Shown: one piece after another, positions 23,321-33,159 of the stretch | Layout of the letters: each line of letters begins with the position of its first letter | How positions within the stretch are numbered: position 1 is the stretch's first letter | Source: Cynocephalus volans | Lineage: Eukaryota > Chordata > Mammalia > Dermoptera > Cynocephalidae | Assembly: GCF_027409185.1 (NCBI RefSeq) | Contig: NC_084474.1 | Coordinates: 4,767,382 to 4,831,381, forward strand | Direction of reading: 5' to 3' | Length of the DNA stretch: 64,000 bases | The notes under the pieces: model-generated | Database searches by the model: none | The model's input: the letters and a program-made list of their open reading frames with translations, nothing else | Told to the model about the DNA's origin: nothing | Position numbers and translations under genes: made by a program

Positions 23321-23892
23321 GTTTTTTGTTTTTGTGGCTGGCCAGCGCAGGGATCTGAACTCATGACCTTGGTGTTGTAAGGCTGCACTCTAACCAGCTG
23401 AGCTAGTTGGCCAGCCCTCTCCTAGTGTATATTGATGACATTTATGTCCAATAATAAGTCTCTTAGGCTTATAAGTTAAAATATAGTCAAATTCCTTATA
23501 ATGCAGACAAAGGTGGAAATGGCGTAAGAAAGAAGGAAATTACAAAACATTAATTTTAATAGCTCAGTTAGTGTTTACCCTATATTTTACAGGTCTGAGT
23601 AATCCTGATACATAGTAATAATAAACATATAAAAGTGGGTATTAGCAGTGTTGAGAAATTAGAGGATCATGAAGAATAATAAATTTCATCTAAAGAAATT
23701 AAATTGTTTAATTCTAAACTATTTACTGAGAATCATGACTTGACTGGTTTAATGATGTTAGCTAGTAATTACTTTGCAATTTTATTAATTTTATCTCTTT
23801 TTCTTATTGTTATTGTTGTTTTAATAGCAAGGAAGTATGACTATCAGCAGCCACAAAACCAAGCTGACAGTGTGCAACTCTCATTGGAATGA
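14670..23892 (+). CDS. SMIM19: SMIM19, small integral membrane protein 19 (spliced, 3 coding exons)
   Basis: The spliced reading frame uses 14670-14803, 16356-16480 and 23828-23892 and gives a 107-residue protein, the same length as human SMIM19 (formerly C8orf40) as I recall it. All junctions have canonical GT/AG sites and the codons split cleanly across them (phases 2 and 1). The protein starts [16 protein letters not shown], has one hydrophobic membrane segment at about residues 27-43, a basic stretch NKRKIMR right after it, and ends DSVQLSLE. The charge pattern suggests a single-pass protein with the basic C-terminal side in the cytosol. Its molecular function is not established. The start is the first ATG in the exon, in a good context (ccccATGG). 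It is intact, with no stop or frameshift, while all surrounding sequence is retroelement-rich. Confidence 0.96.
14804..16355 (+). other. SMIM19: SMIM19 intron 2
   Basis: 1.55 kb between canonical splice sites. I recognise no repeat family or RNA gene in it. There is a second pyrimidine-AG near 16150 (ctctcttacagcccc) that resembles the exon 2 acceptor, but the following frame does not fit SMIM19. Confidence 0.7.
16356..16480 (+). CDS. SMIM19: SMIM19 coding exon 2 (residues 45-86 and part of 87)
   Basis: The acceptor is TTGTTTTAG at 16347-16355 and the donor GTAAGT starts at 16481. The exon encodes the basic post-membrane segment and a cytosolic stretch ending in MYSI. The junction codons are Arg45 and Ser87. 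Confidence 0.95.
17000..17725 (+). mobile_element. Old L1 3'-UTR fragment (L1M type)
   Basis: The closing part 'ggtaagagcagttcctttgag', a Gly-rich-looking purine stretch, 'cttcagtttcttttgcattttgtaccatatgcatg' and an A-rich end are typical of old L1M 3' ends, and the preceding sequence has the usual 'ggaaagatacacatcaggct' block. It has no open frame and is heavily diverged. Confidence 0.5.
17735..18172 (+). mobile_element. Old L1 3' end (end of ORF2 plus 3' UTR)
   Basis: The sequence shows the conserved L1 C-terminal coding region ('caatagccaaaagt..caacagatgaatggataaac', 'gaatgttattcagcc', 'cacaacatggatgaatctt') followed by a 3' UTR ending 'ctgaactatacagttaaagtgg'. It is 5'-truncated and broken in all frames. 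Confidence 0.75.
18391..18475 (-). repeat. Interrupted LTR-like interspersed repeat, left part
   Basis: 'gtgtattagttttctattgctgctgtaac' and 'ccacaaatttagtggcttaaagcaac' are a well-known old mammalian LTR-type repeat end. It continues at 22485 after the inserted L1. The subfamily is not determined and the orientation is tentative. Confidence 0.6.
20155..20577 (-). pseudogene. L1 ORF2 reverse-transcriptase remnant
   Basis: A 140-codon open piece of the degraded L1 above. It shows the palm-domain order seen in L1 ORF2: [16 protein letters not shown], then ..LSADDMI at the end, the LxFADD catalytic motif with Phe replaced by Ser (SADD). It is part of the 18.5-22.5 kb element, with frame breaks on both sides. 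Confidence 0.85.
21270..21850 (-). repeat. Tandem repeats in an L1 5' UTR, 79-87 bp units
   Basis: On the plus strand, units starting 'ctgtaattgcct', 'ctgcaactgcct', 'ctgcacctccct', 'ctccaacagtct', 'ttggaactgctt' and 'ctgcaactgccc' lie at about 21349, 21428, 21507, 21594, 21674 and 21762. Spacings are 79, 79, 87, 80 and 88 bp. Each unit repeats 'cagtg..ggggttacctc.tg.gggcagcag'. A further pair of about 100 bp shares 'ggcagctgcagggttaatt' at about 21869 and 21954. The array sits inside the 5' UTR of the antisense L1. This looks like monomer-type promoter repeats. Confidence 0.8.
22485..22905 (-). repeat. Interrupted LTR-like interspersed repeat, right part
   Basis: Continuation of the repeat at 18391: 'ataggtcaaaagtcctac', 'gaaatcaagatgtcagcaggg', 'cattccttggctcctggcccc', 'taacatattcacagattatgg' and 'tctttgggggccattattct'. 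It is old and non-coding. Confidence 0.6.
23323..23418 (-). mobile_element. tRNA-Ile-type SINE monomer, antisense
   Basis: Read on the minus strand: 'agggctggccaactagctcagctgg' (A box region), 'ttacaacaccaaggtcatgag', 'ttcagatccctgcgctggccagcc'. An internal (TA)n run abuts its tail side. It is a monomer with one A/B box pair. Confidence 0.8.
23828..23892 (+). CDS. SMIM19: SMIM19 coding exon 3 (end of residue 87 to stop)
   Basis: Follows the acceptor TTAATAG at 23827 and completes Ser87, then encodes [20 protein letters not shown] and TGA at 23890-23892. The tail is hydrophilic and presumably cytosolic. Confidence 0.95.
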
Positions 23893-24830
23893 AACCTCAG
23901 AAAATGAGCAACATAAGTAACTATTCTAAAACAGCTCAGTAGCAAGTTCCTAATTTTTTCCACCAAATCGTGACTAGCATTTTAAAAAAACCTTCTGTCT
24001 GCATAAAATTAATTTACTTGTAACTTTTCCCCAGTCTTTTTGTGTGTTATGTTTTGCTTTTTTTAAATTGCATCTCCAAGTCATCTGTTACACAAATGTA
24101 AATGGCTCTGAAGGCCTGAACAGAGAGAGTCAGGCACATACCCAGGAAGATACGATGTAACCAGAGATGGTCAATTGGCCTTGTGAAGACCTTTGATTTC
24201 TTCAGGATACAATCAGTCAGAAATAAAAACACATCTTTGGAAGCTAGAATCCTGGAGCTACACCACTTTGATTAGAACATTTTTGCAAAATTATAAATAA
24301 TAAAAATCCAGCCATTGGAATAACTTCTAATAACTTAGATTATATTCTGTGATAGATGTTATATAGTAACAGATTAATTTGTGTTATTACTGTTAAGGAC
24401 TCTAATTGAATTAATGATTGAGTCTTCAGAATTTGTTTGGTAGACTGTCTGACTTTCTACATCATGAAGTATACCCGTCTGCTAATTTTAGAAGCTTTCT
24501 GTAACTGGATTTTTCCCCCTTAATTGTGTTCCCCAGAATTTGTTTGCTTTTTTTTAAATCCCCCAGTTTCATTTCTACCGTATGGGTCTTCTTTAGGCCA
24601 CACTGGGGCCATGCTGTTGAATAAAGGGACACCTCTGTATTGGTGCTGGCAACTTGTTTTTGGTCACATTACTCTCAGTGTTTAATGGTACTATCTGATT
24701 ACTTCTGCTTTTTTAGCATTGTAACCTTTCCCGAAGATCTTCACATCTTGTCCCATTTTGTACTATATAATGAAATGTTTTTACCTAATTTTTATATTTA
24801 TTTAAATAAAAGCTTGTGTTCAGATCCCTG
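23893..24830 (+). other. SMIM19: SMIM19 3' UTR and polyadenylation region
   Basis: The stretch directly follows the SMIM19 stop codon. AATAAA hexamers occur near 24221, 24298, 24620 and 24805-24810. The last one, in TTTAAATAAAAGC, is the best candidate for the distal cleavage site at about 24825-24835. The exact end is inferred. No repeat family is evident until the A-run at 24847. Confidence 0.65.
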
Positions 24831-24860
24831 TACCGAGACGAGCTGCCAAAAAAAAAAAAA
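24811..24860 (+). repeat. Short SINE 3'-end-like piece at the SMIM19 poly(A) region
   Basis: 'gtgttcagatccctgtaccg' followed by 'agctgcc' and 13 A residues looks like the last 35 bp of the local tRNA-Ile SINE with its A-tail. It could equally be native 3' UTR with a coincidental match, or a severely 5'-truncated SINE. Confidence 0.4.
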
Positions 24861-24977
24861 GTAAATGAATAAATGAAAGCTGATGAGAGGAGTGGTAGGG
24901 AAGTTCAACTGTCCATGTAGCCCAAAGAATCAGTTTTTGAATTAAAGTGAATCTTAATTTTAACAATTAGTTAATAA

Positions 24978-26722
24978 GAGTTCTGGTCAAGATGGCTGAA
25001 TAGACAGTCCCCAGCATCACTCTCTCCCACCAGTCAACGAATTTACAACTATAAAAATGTAACATCAGCCAAGCTGGGGCCGCTGGAGCTCAGGTGAAGA
25101 GGAAGAGACATATGGAACTCATGAAGGCAGGAGAAACCACAATGAGAAAGAAAAGACTGCTCTCAAGTGTTTCGGGCTGCAGCCACTTTAATGCTGGAGC
25201 ACATGGAGCAGGAGCCGGCAGAAGTCGCAGCTGTGCCCTTTAGATGTAGGTACTTGGAGGTGGAAGGGAAGAAGAGGACTTTGATGGCCCCCAGGTCAGC
25301 AAGGCCACAGATAGGGTTCCCGTGGACCCATTCAGGAGCAAGAAGCCACAACAACTGAAAAAAGGAACCACTCAGAGGCCAGTGAGTCATCGCAAGGGAC
25401 CAATGCAGGGCCTATCCCATGGGAAGTGTTTGGAGCATGGGTGGTGGTGGAGACAGGCCACTGGGAGAACACTGGGACACAGCAAGGACAGCTGATCTGC
25501 CCCCCAGTCAGTCTAGGACCACTCAGAGGAGACTGGTTAGGAATACAGAATTGCATGGGGTACAGTTTGATGAAAAGACTCAGGCCCAGATCAGAGTTTC
25601 TACACAACTCAGGTGCACTGAGTCTCTGGAGAGCTGGAAGTACCTATAAAGTCAACCATTATAACCTGAGCTGCACAAAAAGCCTTCCCTAGGGAAACAG
25701 CAGCAAAGCAGCAATTTACTCAACCACACAGCAGCTCAAGTACTGGTTCCCACAGGAAGTTCCCCCATGTTAGAAGTAAGCAAAGGACAAAAAATTAGTT
25801 CCAGCCCAGGCATACCAGCAATGCCTTGGGGCCCATCAGGGGACATGAGGTATAGAGCCAGGGGCAGGACCCCCACAAACAACCATTCACATGACCAGCA
25901 CCTCGGGGCTCTGCACAGGAAACCAAGGATTGGAGAAGAGGACCAGACCCCACTCCCACATCCAGGCACACCACCAATGCCTTGGGGCCTGCCCAGGGAC
26001 CCAGGACTAGCAGATGGGGACTGGACCCCCTTCCCACACCCAGGCACAAGATGACAGTGCCTCAGGGCCCCACTGAGGGGCCCGAGGCATGGAGAAGGGG
26101 ACCGGACCTCCCCTCCCACAACCAGGCACACCTCATCAGTGCCTTGGGTCCCACCTGGGGTCCCGGGGTATGGAGCCAGGAATTGGACACTCCCCACAAC
26201 CAGGCACACTGCCAGCACCAAGGAGCATGCCAAAAACATCACCTCCACATGGGTGGCCCATCACAGCCACCACGATAACCATGGCTGCTGTGAAGGCGGC
26301 TAGACGCCACAAACACCACGCAGATGGTCCACCATTGACAAAAGAAGAGTCACCAGCAGAGATAAAGAAAGGAGGAGGATGTCTCTCTCCACAAAGCCCA
26401 TTTCAGAGTGACAGAAGAGGCACCTGCTCTGTGACTGTATTGGGGGACCTAAACACGCCTCTCAGCATTGGACAGATCACTTGGGCAGCAAATCAACAGA
26501 GTAACCATTATTCTTTCAGAGGGAGAGAAGAAATCTATGGTAATTAGAGGGGGAAGAGGGGAGGGAAAGGGGGATGGGGAGGGATTGGACGAGGGGCATA
26601 AAGAATAGTTATGATTTGTAACAATATATATGCTAGTAATATTGATTTGATCAACATATCTCAATGTTGAACCCCCAAAATATATATAATCAATTTTGAT
26701 TCAATAAAAATTTTTTTAAAAG
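24978..26722 (+). mobile_element. L1-derived non-autonomous composite retroelement, copy 1
   Basis: A 1.75-kb element flanked by a 13-bp direct repeat, aattagttaataa, at 24965-24977 and 26723-26735. In order: a 5' end with a YY1-type CAAGATGGC (24988-24996) as in L1 5' UTRs; about 800 bp of unique 5' sequence; a tandem array (25806-26225); a linker; about 70 bp homologous to the endonuclease region of L1 ORF2 (around 26420-26490; the frame reads GDLNTPLSI); a purine/G-rich tract (26535-26605) as in L1 3' UTRs; and an A-rich end with AATAAA. There is no ORF that could encode a reverse transcriptase, so it must rely on L1 in trans. A second copy lies at 42024-43889 in opposite orientation. Confidence 0.8.
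25806..26225 (+). repeat. VNTR-like array of composite element copy 1, 78-82 bp units
   Basis: Units beginning 'ccaggca' lie at 25806, about 25884 (degraded), 25962, 26040, 26122 and 26200, spaced 78, 78, 78, 82 and 78 bp. Each contains 'tgcc(t)tggggcc' and a 'ggac(c)ccc..cccaca' end. About five and a half units. Overlapping open frames here (for example 25736-26248 minus) come from the repetition and are not genes. Confidence 0.85.
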
Positions 26723-27164
26723 AATTAGTTAATAATTATTTCTAGTATTATTTCCTTTTCCCTTCATTATTGTGAAATTAAAGAATATAAATTTTAAATG
26801 AAAATTAAAGATTATGTCATTCAAAATTGTATATATTGCACAAGGTGAATTGTTGACCAAAGGGAATAATTCTTTCTTAACTCACAAATAAGTTTGAATA
26901 CTCTGCCTGTGCACAGAATTAAAAACTAAGTGAAGGACTGTAAACAGTTAGGATTATGAGCAGCAAGGGGACAATCTTCTTAAACTTTGCTTTGCCTTCG
27001 GAGAACTACTGTATATTTCTTTGAACACAGAATTTAATCGGGCAGGTTGTTTTGTCACTGATGTGCCACGTGGACAAATTACGAAAACTATCTCAGATGA
27101 TTTATAAAAATATCGCATGTAAATATATGTAAGTCACCCAATGGGGTTTTTTCTCTTTGTAATA

Positions 27165-27330
27165 GACTTTATTTTTATGGCAGTTTTAGGTTTAAAGATA
27201 TTTCCCATACCCTCCCCACACCCACATACACAGTTTTTCCTATTATTGACATGGTACATCATCAGTGTGGTACATTTGTTATAAACTAATATTGATATAT
27301 TATTATTAATTTTACATTAGAGTTCCCTTT
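27165..27330 (-). mobile_element. Old L1 3'-UTR fragment (part A)
   Basis: 'gactttatttttatggcagttttagg', 'atttcccataccctcccca', 'acatggtacatcatcagtgtggtacatttgtta' is the characteristic L1M 3' UTR in antisense. It appears to continue at about 28035 after 0.7 kb of other sequence. Confidence 0.6.
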
Positions 27331-28030
27331 TTTGGCTTTGTTTGTTTTTCCCGTGTAAAAAGAGGATTCTTTAGGTGTTAGGAATCATCTGGGATTGGAC
27401 ACTAAATGCTCCAGGCTTCAGGGCTGAGGTGCAGAGCACCTGCTACTGATGCTGCCTTGGATTTCTACATGCAACAGGGAACAGCTCAGTCAGTTTGCAT
27501 GTTGGCCATTGTGATTTGGCCACTGTGCCTTGAAACATTTTTCCAATCGAAGGCTGGGACTGCAGTTTTCAGAAGACACGCTCTGGCCTCTAGTGTCCTT
27601 TATATAAAAAGTGCTGTCCCAGGAGCTTCCCAAAAGACACCTTCGGGCATTTAGTGATTCTTGGTCAGGACAACTGCTGCCTTCCTCAGTCTTTAACTGC
27701 AGGTACCACTGGATATTTTCACCAGCAATCACCCAAAAAGTACTCATCTTGGAGTCTCCTGGAACCTGGCTGTGGTGGTAAGAACAAAATGTTTGCTAAT
27801 CTAAGACTTCTGTCTTAGAAAACTGCAGTTAGGATCGCCCTACAAAATTGAATGACAGTATTTCCCAAAAATATTTTTTACAGCACCTTAAATAATTTAC
27901 AAAAAGCTACAAAAACCATATTTACCAGGACACATCTGTTAAATAAAAACATAGTTTCATGTTAGTGTACATATATATAGGGCCATGTATACAGACTCCA
28001 GTTCTCTCTCCTTTTAATCACAAGTATGAT
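27331..28030. other. Unassigned 0.7-kb segment inside an old L1 3' UTR
   Basis: The flanking L1 3'-UTR blocks would be nearly contiguous if this segment were removed, so it is probably an insertion or a family-specific segment. The sequence is not AT-rich L1-like, has no TSD that I could find and no coding potential beyond 80-90 codon open frames. I cannot name it. Confidence 0.3.
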
Positions 28031-28230
28031 CTATATATGCATGGGTTCCCTCTTTGTGTTCTGTAGTTCGATGGGTTTTGCCAAATGTGTAATGTCATGT
28101 ATTCACCATTACAGTATCATAAATAGTTCTGCTGCCCTAAAATTCCTGTGGTCCACCTGCTCATCTCTCCCTCCCTTCCCTCTCCTCCCCCGAAACCCTG
28201 GCATCCACCGATTTTTTTTTTTCCATTACC
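28031..28230 (-). mobile_element. Old L1 3'-UTR fragment (part B)
   Basis: 'gggttttgccaaatgtgtaatg', 'tattcaccattacagtatcat' and 'cctcccttccctctcctccccc' continue the L1M 3' UTR of 27165-27330 in the same orientation. Confidence 0.6.
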
Positions 28231-28806
28231 TCAAACATTTATCACTTCTTTGTTTTGGGAACGTTCAAAACCCTCTCCTCTATCTAATCGAAAGTATACA
28301 ATAAATTGTTAATTGTAATCACTCTGTAGCACCACAGAACACTAGATGTCACTCCTCCTATCTAGCTGTACTTCTCTGTGTTAGCCGACCTCTTGCTAGC
28401 CCCGTTCCCTCTCCCCTTTCCAGCCTCTGGTAACGGCCATTCTGCTCTACCTCTATGGGATCAACTTTCTTACCTTCCACGTGAGTGAGAACATGTGGTG
28501 TTTCTCTTTCTGTTCTGGGCTTACTTCACTTAGCATACTCCAAGCCCATCCATGTTGCCACAAGAGACAGAATTCCATTCTTTTCTATGGCTGGGTAGCA
28601 TTCCACTGGGTATATATACCACATTTTCTTTATCCATTTATCTGTTGATGGACACTTGAGTTGATCCCATTTTTTGGCCATTCTGAATAATGCTGCAATA
28701 AATATGGGGTTGCAGATATCTCTGATAAAATAATTTCCTTTCCTTTGGATTTATACCAGCCATGGGATTGTTGAATCATATGGTAGGCTTTTCTTTTTCT
28801 TTCTTT

Positions 28807-28906
28807 TTTTTTTTTTTTTTGGTGGCTGGCCAGTATAGGGATCAAATGCTGGACCTTGGTGTAATCAACACCTTGCTCTAACCAACTGAACTAACCAGCC
28901 AGCCCC
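28807..28906 (-). mobile_element. tRNA-Ile-type SINE monomer, antisense, nested in L1
   Basis: The T-run at 28802-28820 is followed by 'ggtggctggccagtataggg', 'ggaccttggtgtaatcaac', and ends 'aactaaccagccagcccc'. It is the same monomer type as at 23323 and 45742, inserted in the old L1 C-terminal region. Confidence 0.8.
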
Positions 28907-29331
28907 CTATTTTTAGTTTTTTGAGAAACTTCCGGACTGTTTTTCATAATGATACTAACTTACATTCCCACCAACAGTGTATAAGAGTTCTTTCCGTGCA
29001 TCCTTGCCAGCATCTGTTGTTTTGTCTTTTAAATAATAGCCATTCTAATTGGAATCAGATGACATCTCATTGTGATGCTGATTTGCATTTCTCTGATGAT
29101 TAGTGATGCTGAGCATTTTTTCATATACATGTTGGCTATTTGTATGTCTTCTTTTGAGAAATGTCTGTTCAGGTTCTTTGCCCATTTTTTGATTGGATTA
29201 TTTGGTTTTTTGCTGTTGAGTTGTTTGAGTTCCTTGTATATTCTGGACATAATTCCTGGTTGGATGCATAGTTTGCAAAGATTTCTTTCCATTGTGTAGT
29301 TTGTCTCTTCACTCTGTCAATTGTTTCTTTT

Positions 29332-29618
29332 TGAAAAGGACGAGTCGACACCAGTTGACGATCCACCGGAGAGAGCCCGTTTATTAGGCAGCACACACAC
29401 ATATATATATATAGGGCTTTAAGGGAAAGCTGATTGGTTTAAAATACAATCCCTATTTAGCATACCGCATGGGGCTTGGGGTGAGCTGATTGGAGTGTGA
29501 TTCGCACCGGCAGGAAGGAGAATGCAGAAGAGAAGGGCAACCAGCGCCATGGTGGGGTGCGGCCAAGAAGGGCTTATGTGATCGGGGTGTGATCCCTTGG
29601 GGCATTTGGATTCTTACA
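29332..29618 (-). mobile_element. Solo LTR of the same ERV family as the provirus at 56.7 kb
   Basis: 287 bp, nearly identical in plan to the provirus LTRs, bounded by 5'-TG...CA-3' on the minus strand and by a 5-bp duplication CTTTT at 29327-29331 and 29619-29623. It contains the TATA-like run TATATATATA near 29402-29411 and an AATAAA (minus strand) near 29381. It sits inside the old L1, at a point where removal restores the L1 sequence. It arose by LTR-LTR recombination of a former provirus. Confidence 0.93.
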
Positions 29619-30195
29619 CTTTTGCTATGCAGACTTTTTAGTTTGATGTAATCTCACTTGTCTGTTTTTGCTTTAGTTGCCTATACTTTTCGAGGTTCTG
29701 TTCATAAAGCCTTTGCCCAGACCAGTGTCCTGAAGTGCTTCCTCTGTTTTCTTCTAGTAGTTTCATGGTTTGGGGACTTACATGTAAGTCTTTGGTCCAT
29801 TTTAAGTTGAATTTGGTATACAGTGAGAGATAGAGATCTAGTTTCATTCTTCTGCATATGGCAGTCCAGTTTTCCCAGCAGCAAGTATTGAAGAGACTCC
29901 CTTCCCCAATGAATATTCTTGATTCATTCATATCCTTTGTCAAAAATTCCTTGGCTATAAATACATGGCTTGATTTCTGGGTTCTCTATTCCATTTCATT
30001 ACATTAGTCTGTGTCTTCTTTATGCCAGTACCATGCTGTTTTGGTTACTATAGCTGTGTAGTATAAATTGAAGTCAGGTAGTGTAATGCCTCCAGCTTTG
30101 TTGTTTTTGCTCAGGTTTGCTTTGGCTATTCAGGGTTTTTTGTGGTTCCATACAAATTTTAGGATTGTTCTATTTTTGTGAAGAATGTCATTGGT

Positions 30196-30364
30196 TTTTT
30201 TTTTTTTTTTTAAGATGACTGGTAAGGGGATCTTAACCCTTGACTTGGTGTTGTCAGCACCACGCTCAGCCAGTGAGCGAACCGGCCATCTGTATATGGG
30301 ATCCGAACCCGGGGCCTTGGTGTTATCAGCACCGCACTCTCCCGAGTGAGCCACGGGCCGGCCC
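30196..30364 (-). mobile_element. tRNA-Ile-type SINE dimer, antisense, with TSD
   Basis: An 11-bp TSD, atgtcattggt, lies at 30185-30195 and 30365-30375. On the minus strand the first unit starts 'gggccggcccgtggctcact' and has a B box 'gggttcggatcc', the second starts near 'ggccggttcgctcactggct' and has 'gggttaagatcc', then the A-tail. This two-monomer layout is what is described for dimeric colugo CYN SINEs, which drives the host guess. Confidence 0.85.
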
Positions 30365-32024
30365 ATGTCATTGGTATTTTGATAGGGATTGCATTGAATC
30401 TGTAGATCACTTGGGTAATATCATCATTTTGACAATATTAATTCTTCCAATCCATGAACATGGAATGTCTTTCCATTTCTTTGTATCTTCTTCATTTTCT
30501 TTGATCAGTGTTTGATAGTTTTACTATAGAGATATTTTGCATTCTTGATTAAATTAACTTCTAGATATTTTAATTTTTTTGTAACTTGTGAGTGGGATTG
30601 CCTTCTTGATTTTTTTTTATCTTGCTTATTATTGGTGTATAGAAATGGTACTGATTTTTGTATGTTGATTTTGTATCCTGCAACTATACTTAATTTCTTT
30701 ATCATTTCTAAGAGTTTTTTGGTGGAGCTTTCAGGGTTTCCTATATATGAGATCATGTCTGCAAACAAGGACAATTTGATTTCCTCCTTTCCAATTTGGA
30801 TGCTCTTTATTTCTCTTTCCTAATTGCTTTGGCTGGGACTTCTGATACTATGCTGAATAAGAGTGGAGAGAGAGGGCATCCTTGTCTTGTTCCAGTTCTT
30901 AGAAAAAAACTTTCAGTTTTTCCCCATTCAGTTGATATTAGTTGTGGATTTGTCATATAGGGACTTTATTATGTTGAGGCATGTTCCTTTTATGCCTAAT
31001 TTTGAGGGGTTTTATCATGAAGGGATGTTGAATTTTATCAAAAGGTTTTTTCTGCATCAATTGAGATAAACACATGATTTTTGTCCTGCATTCTGTTGAT
31101 GTGATGTATCACATTGATAGATTTCTGAATGTTGAATCATCCTTGCATCCCTGGAATAAATCACACTTGATCACAGTGATTGATCTTTTTAATGTGCTGC
31201 TGGATTTGGTTTGCTAGTATTTTGTTGAGGGTTTTTGCATCTATGTTCATTAGGGATATTGGCTGTAGTTTTATTCATTTGTTGTGTTCTTGTCTGGTTT
31301 TGGAATCAGGGTAATGCTGTCCTCATATAATGAGTTTCAAAGAATTCTCTTCTATTTTCTGGAAGATTTTGAGAAAAACTAGTATTAATTCTTCTTTAAA
31401 TGTTTGGTAGAAGTCATCAGAGAAGCTGTCCAGTCCTGGCCTTTTATTTAATGGAAAACTTTTTATTACTGATTCAATTTCATTGCTCATAATTGCTGTG
31501 TTCAGGTTTTCTATTTCTTCTTGGTTCAATCTTGTTAATTGTATTTATCCAGGAATTTATCCATTTCTTCTAGGTTTTCCAATTTGTTGGTGAATATTTT
31601 TTCGTAAGAATATCTAATGATCCTTTGTATTTCTGTGGTATCAGTTGTAATGACTTCTTTTTTGTTTCTGATTTTATTTGAGTCTTTTCTCTTTTTTTGT
31701 TGGTTCTAGCTAAAGGTTTGTCAATTTTGTTTATTTCTGCTCTGATCTTTATTATTTATTTCCTTCTGATAATTTTGGCTTTTGTTTGTTCTTCCTTTTC
31801 TAGTTGCTTAAGATGAATTAGTTTTCTGGTTCCTTAAGATGAATTATTAGGTAGTTTATTTGAAATATTTCTACTTTTTTGATGGAGGCATTTATTGCTA
31901 TAAACATTCATCTTAATAATGCTTTGGCTGTATCCCATAGGTTTTGGTATGTTGTGTTTCTCTTTTCATTTGTTTCAAGAAAGTTTTTAATTTCCTTCTT
32001 AATTTCTTCTTTGACCCATTTGTC

Positions 32025-32475
32025 ATTGTATTAATTTGTTTTCTGTTTCTTATAACAGAATAATTTATAAAGAAATTATTATTGGGTAATTTACAAAGAA
32101 ACTAAATTTCTTTCTCATGCTTTTGTAGCCTGCTAAGTCCATGATCCAGGTGGATATCAGGTGAGGGCCTTCTTCTTGGTAGGGACTCTCCAGAGTGCTG
32201 CAGCGGCACAGAGTATCACATAGCAAGAGCTATCCCACATGCTCACTTGCTCTCCATATAACACCACCAGTCTACTCCCTGATAATCCATCAAACCATTA
32301 ACCCATTAATCCATGCATGGATTGATCCACTCACGGGGGCACAGTCCTCATGATTCAATCAACTCTTAAAGGCCCCATCATTAAAATATCATAGTGTATT
32401 TCCCACTCTCTTAACACTTACAATAGAGATCAAGCTTCACCCTGAGCTTCAGGGGACATTCAAAAACAGCAGTCA
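32025..32475 (-). mobile_element. MaLR-like LTR inserted in old L1
   Basis: 'tattaatttgttttctgtttcttataacag' at one end, 'ggtgagggccttcttcttgg' and 'atcacatagcaag' inside and a CT-rich-to-CA end. The L1 sequence resumes at 'cactcagaagcacgttgtttaatttcc'. This is the pattern of an antisense MaLR-type LTR, but it is diverged and the family is uncertain. Confidence 0.5.
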
Positions 32476-32548
32476 CTCAGAAGCACGTTGTTTAATTTCC
32501 ATGTGCTTGGACAGTTTCAAGAGTTTCTCTTGCTATTGATTTCTAGTT

Positions 32549-32845
32549 TTATTCCATTATGGAGAGAGAAGTTACTTGATATGATTTCAGTTTTTTAAAA
32601 TTTATTGAGACTTGTTTTGTCGTCTGACATATGGTCAATCCTAAGAATTCTCCATGTGCTGATGAGAAGAATGTGTATTCGGCAGCTGTTGGATGAAATG
32701 TTCTGTAAATGGTTGTAAGGTCCATTTGGTCTATAGTGCAGTTTAAATCTAATGGTTCTTTGTTGATATTCTGTCTAGATGATCTGTTTAATACTGAGAG
32801 TGTGGTGTTGAACACTATTATTGTGTTGGGGTCTGTCCCTTTCAT
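32549..32845 (-). pseudogene. L1 ORF2 endonuclease remnant
   Basis: A 98-codon open piece of the old L1. It shows [23 protein letters not shown], which corresponds to the endonuclease catalytic core region of L1 ORF2 (compare the young L1 at 49.98-50.05 kb). The frame is broken on both sides. Confidence 0.8.
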
Positions 32846-33159
32846 TAATAATATTTACTTTATATATCTGGGTGCTCCAATGTTGAATGCATATATGTTT
32901 ATAATTCTTATATCCTCTTGATGATATGACCCCCTTAACATTATATAAATTCCTTCTTTGTCTCTTTTTACAGTTTTTATTTAAAGTGTTTTGTCTGATA
33001 TAAGTATAGCTATTCCTGCTTACTTTTGGATTTTGTTTAATGGAATATGTTTCTCCATCCCTTCACCTTTAGTCTGTGTGTCTTTCAGGTGAAGTGAGTT
33101 TCTTGGAGGCAGCATATAGTTGGGTCTTGGGTATTATTGTTTCATCCATTCAGCCAGTC

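Larger units (their letters stand above)
16481..23827 (+). other. SMIM19: SMIM19 intron 3, retroelement-filled
   Basis: A 7.3-kb intron running from GTAAGT to the acceptor TTTTAATAG. It carries two sense-strand L1 3' ends, an LTR-like repeat split by a 4-kb antisense L1, a (TA)n run (about 23295-23322) and an antisense SINE. The stretches 16500-17000, 22910-23290 and 23420-23820 hold nothing I can name. Confidence 0.75.

Noticed and set aside
25736..26248. 170-codon minus-strand open frame and other frames over the composite element
   Set aside because: They arise from in-register tandem repeats of about 78 bp (a multiple of three), which keep frames open without coding.
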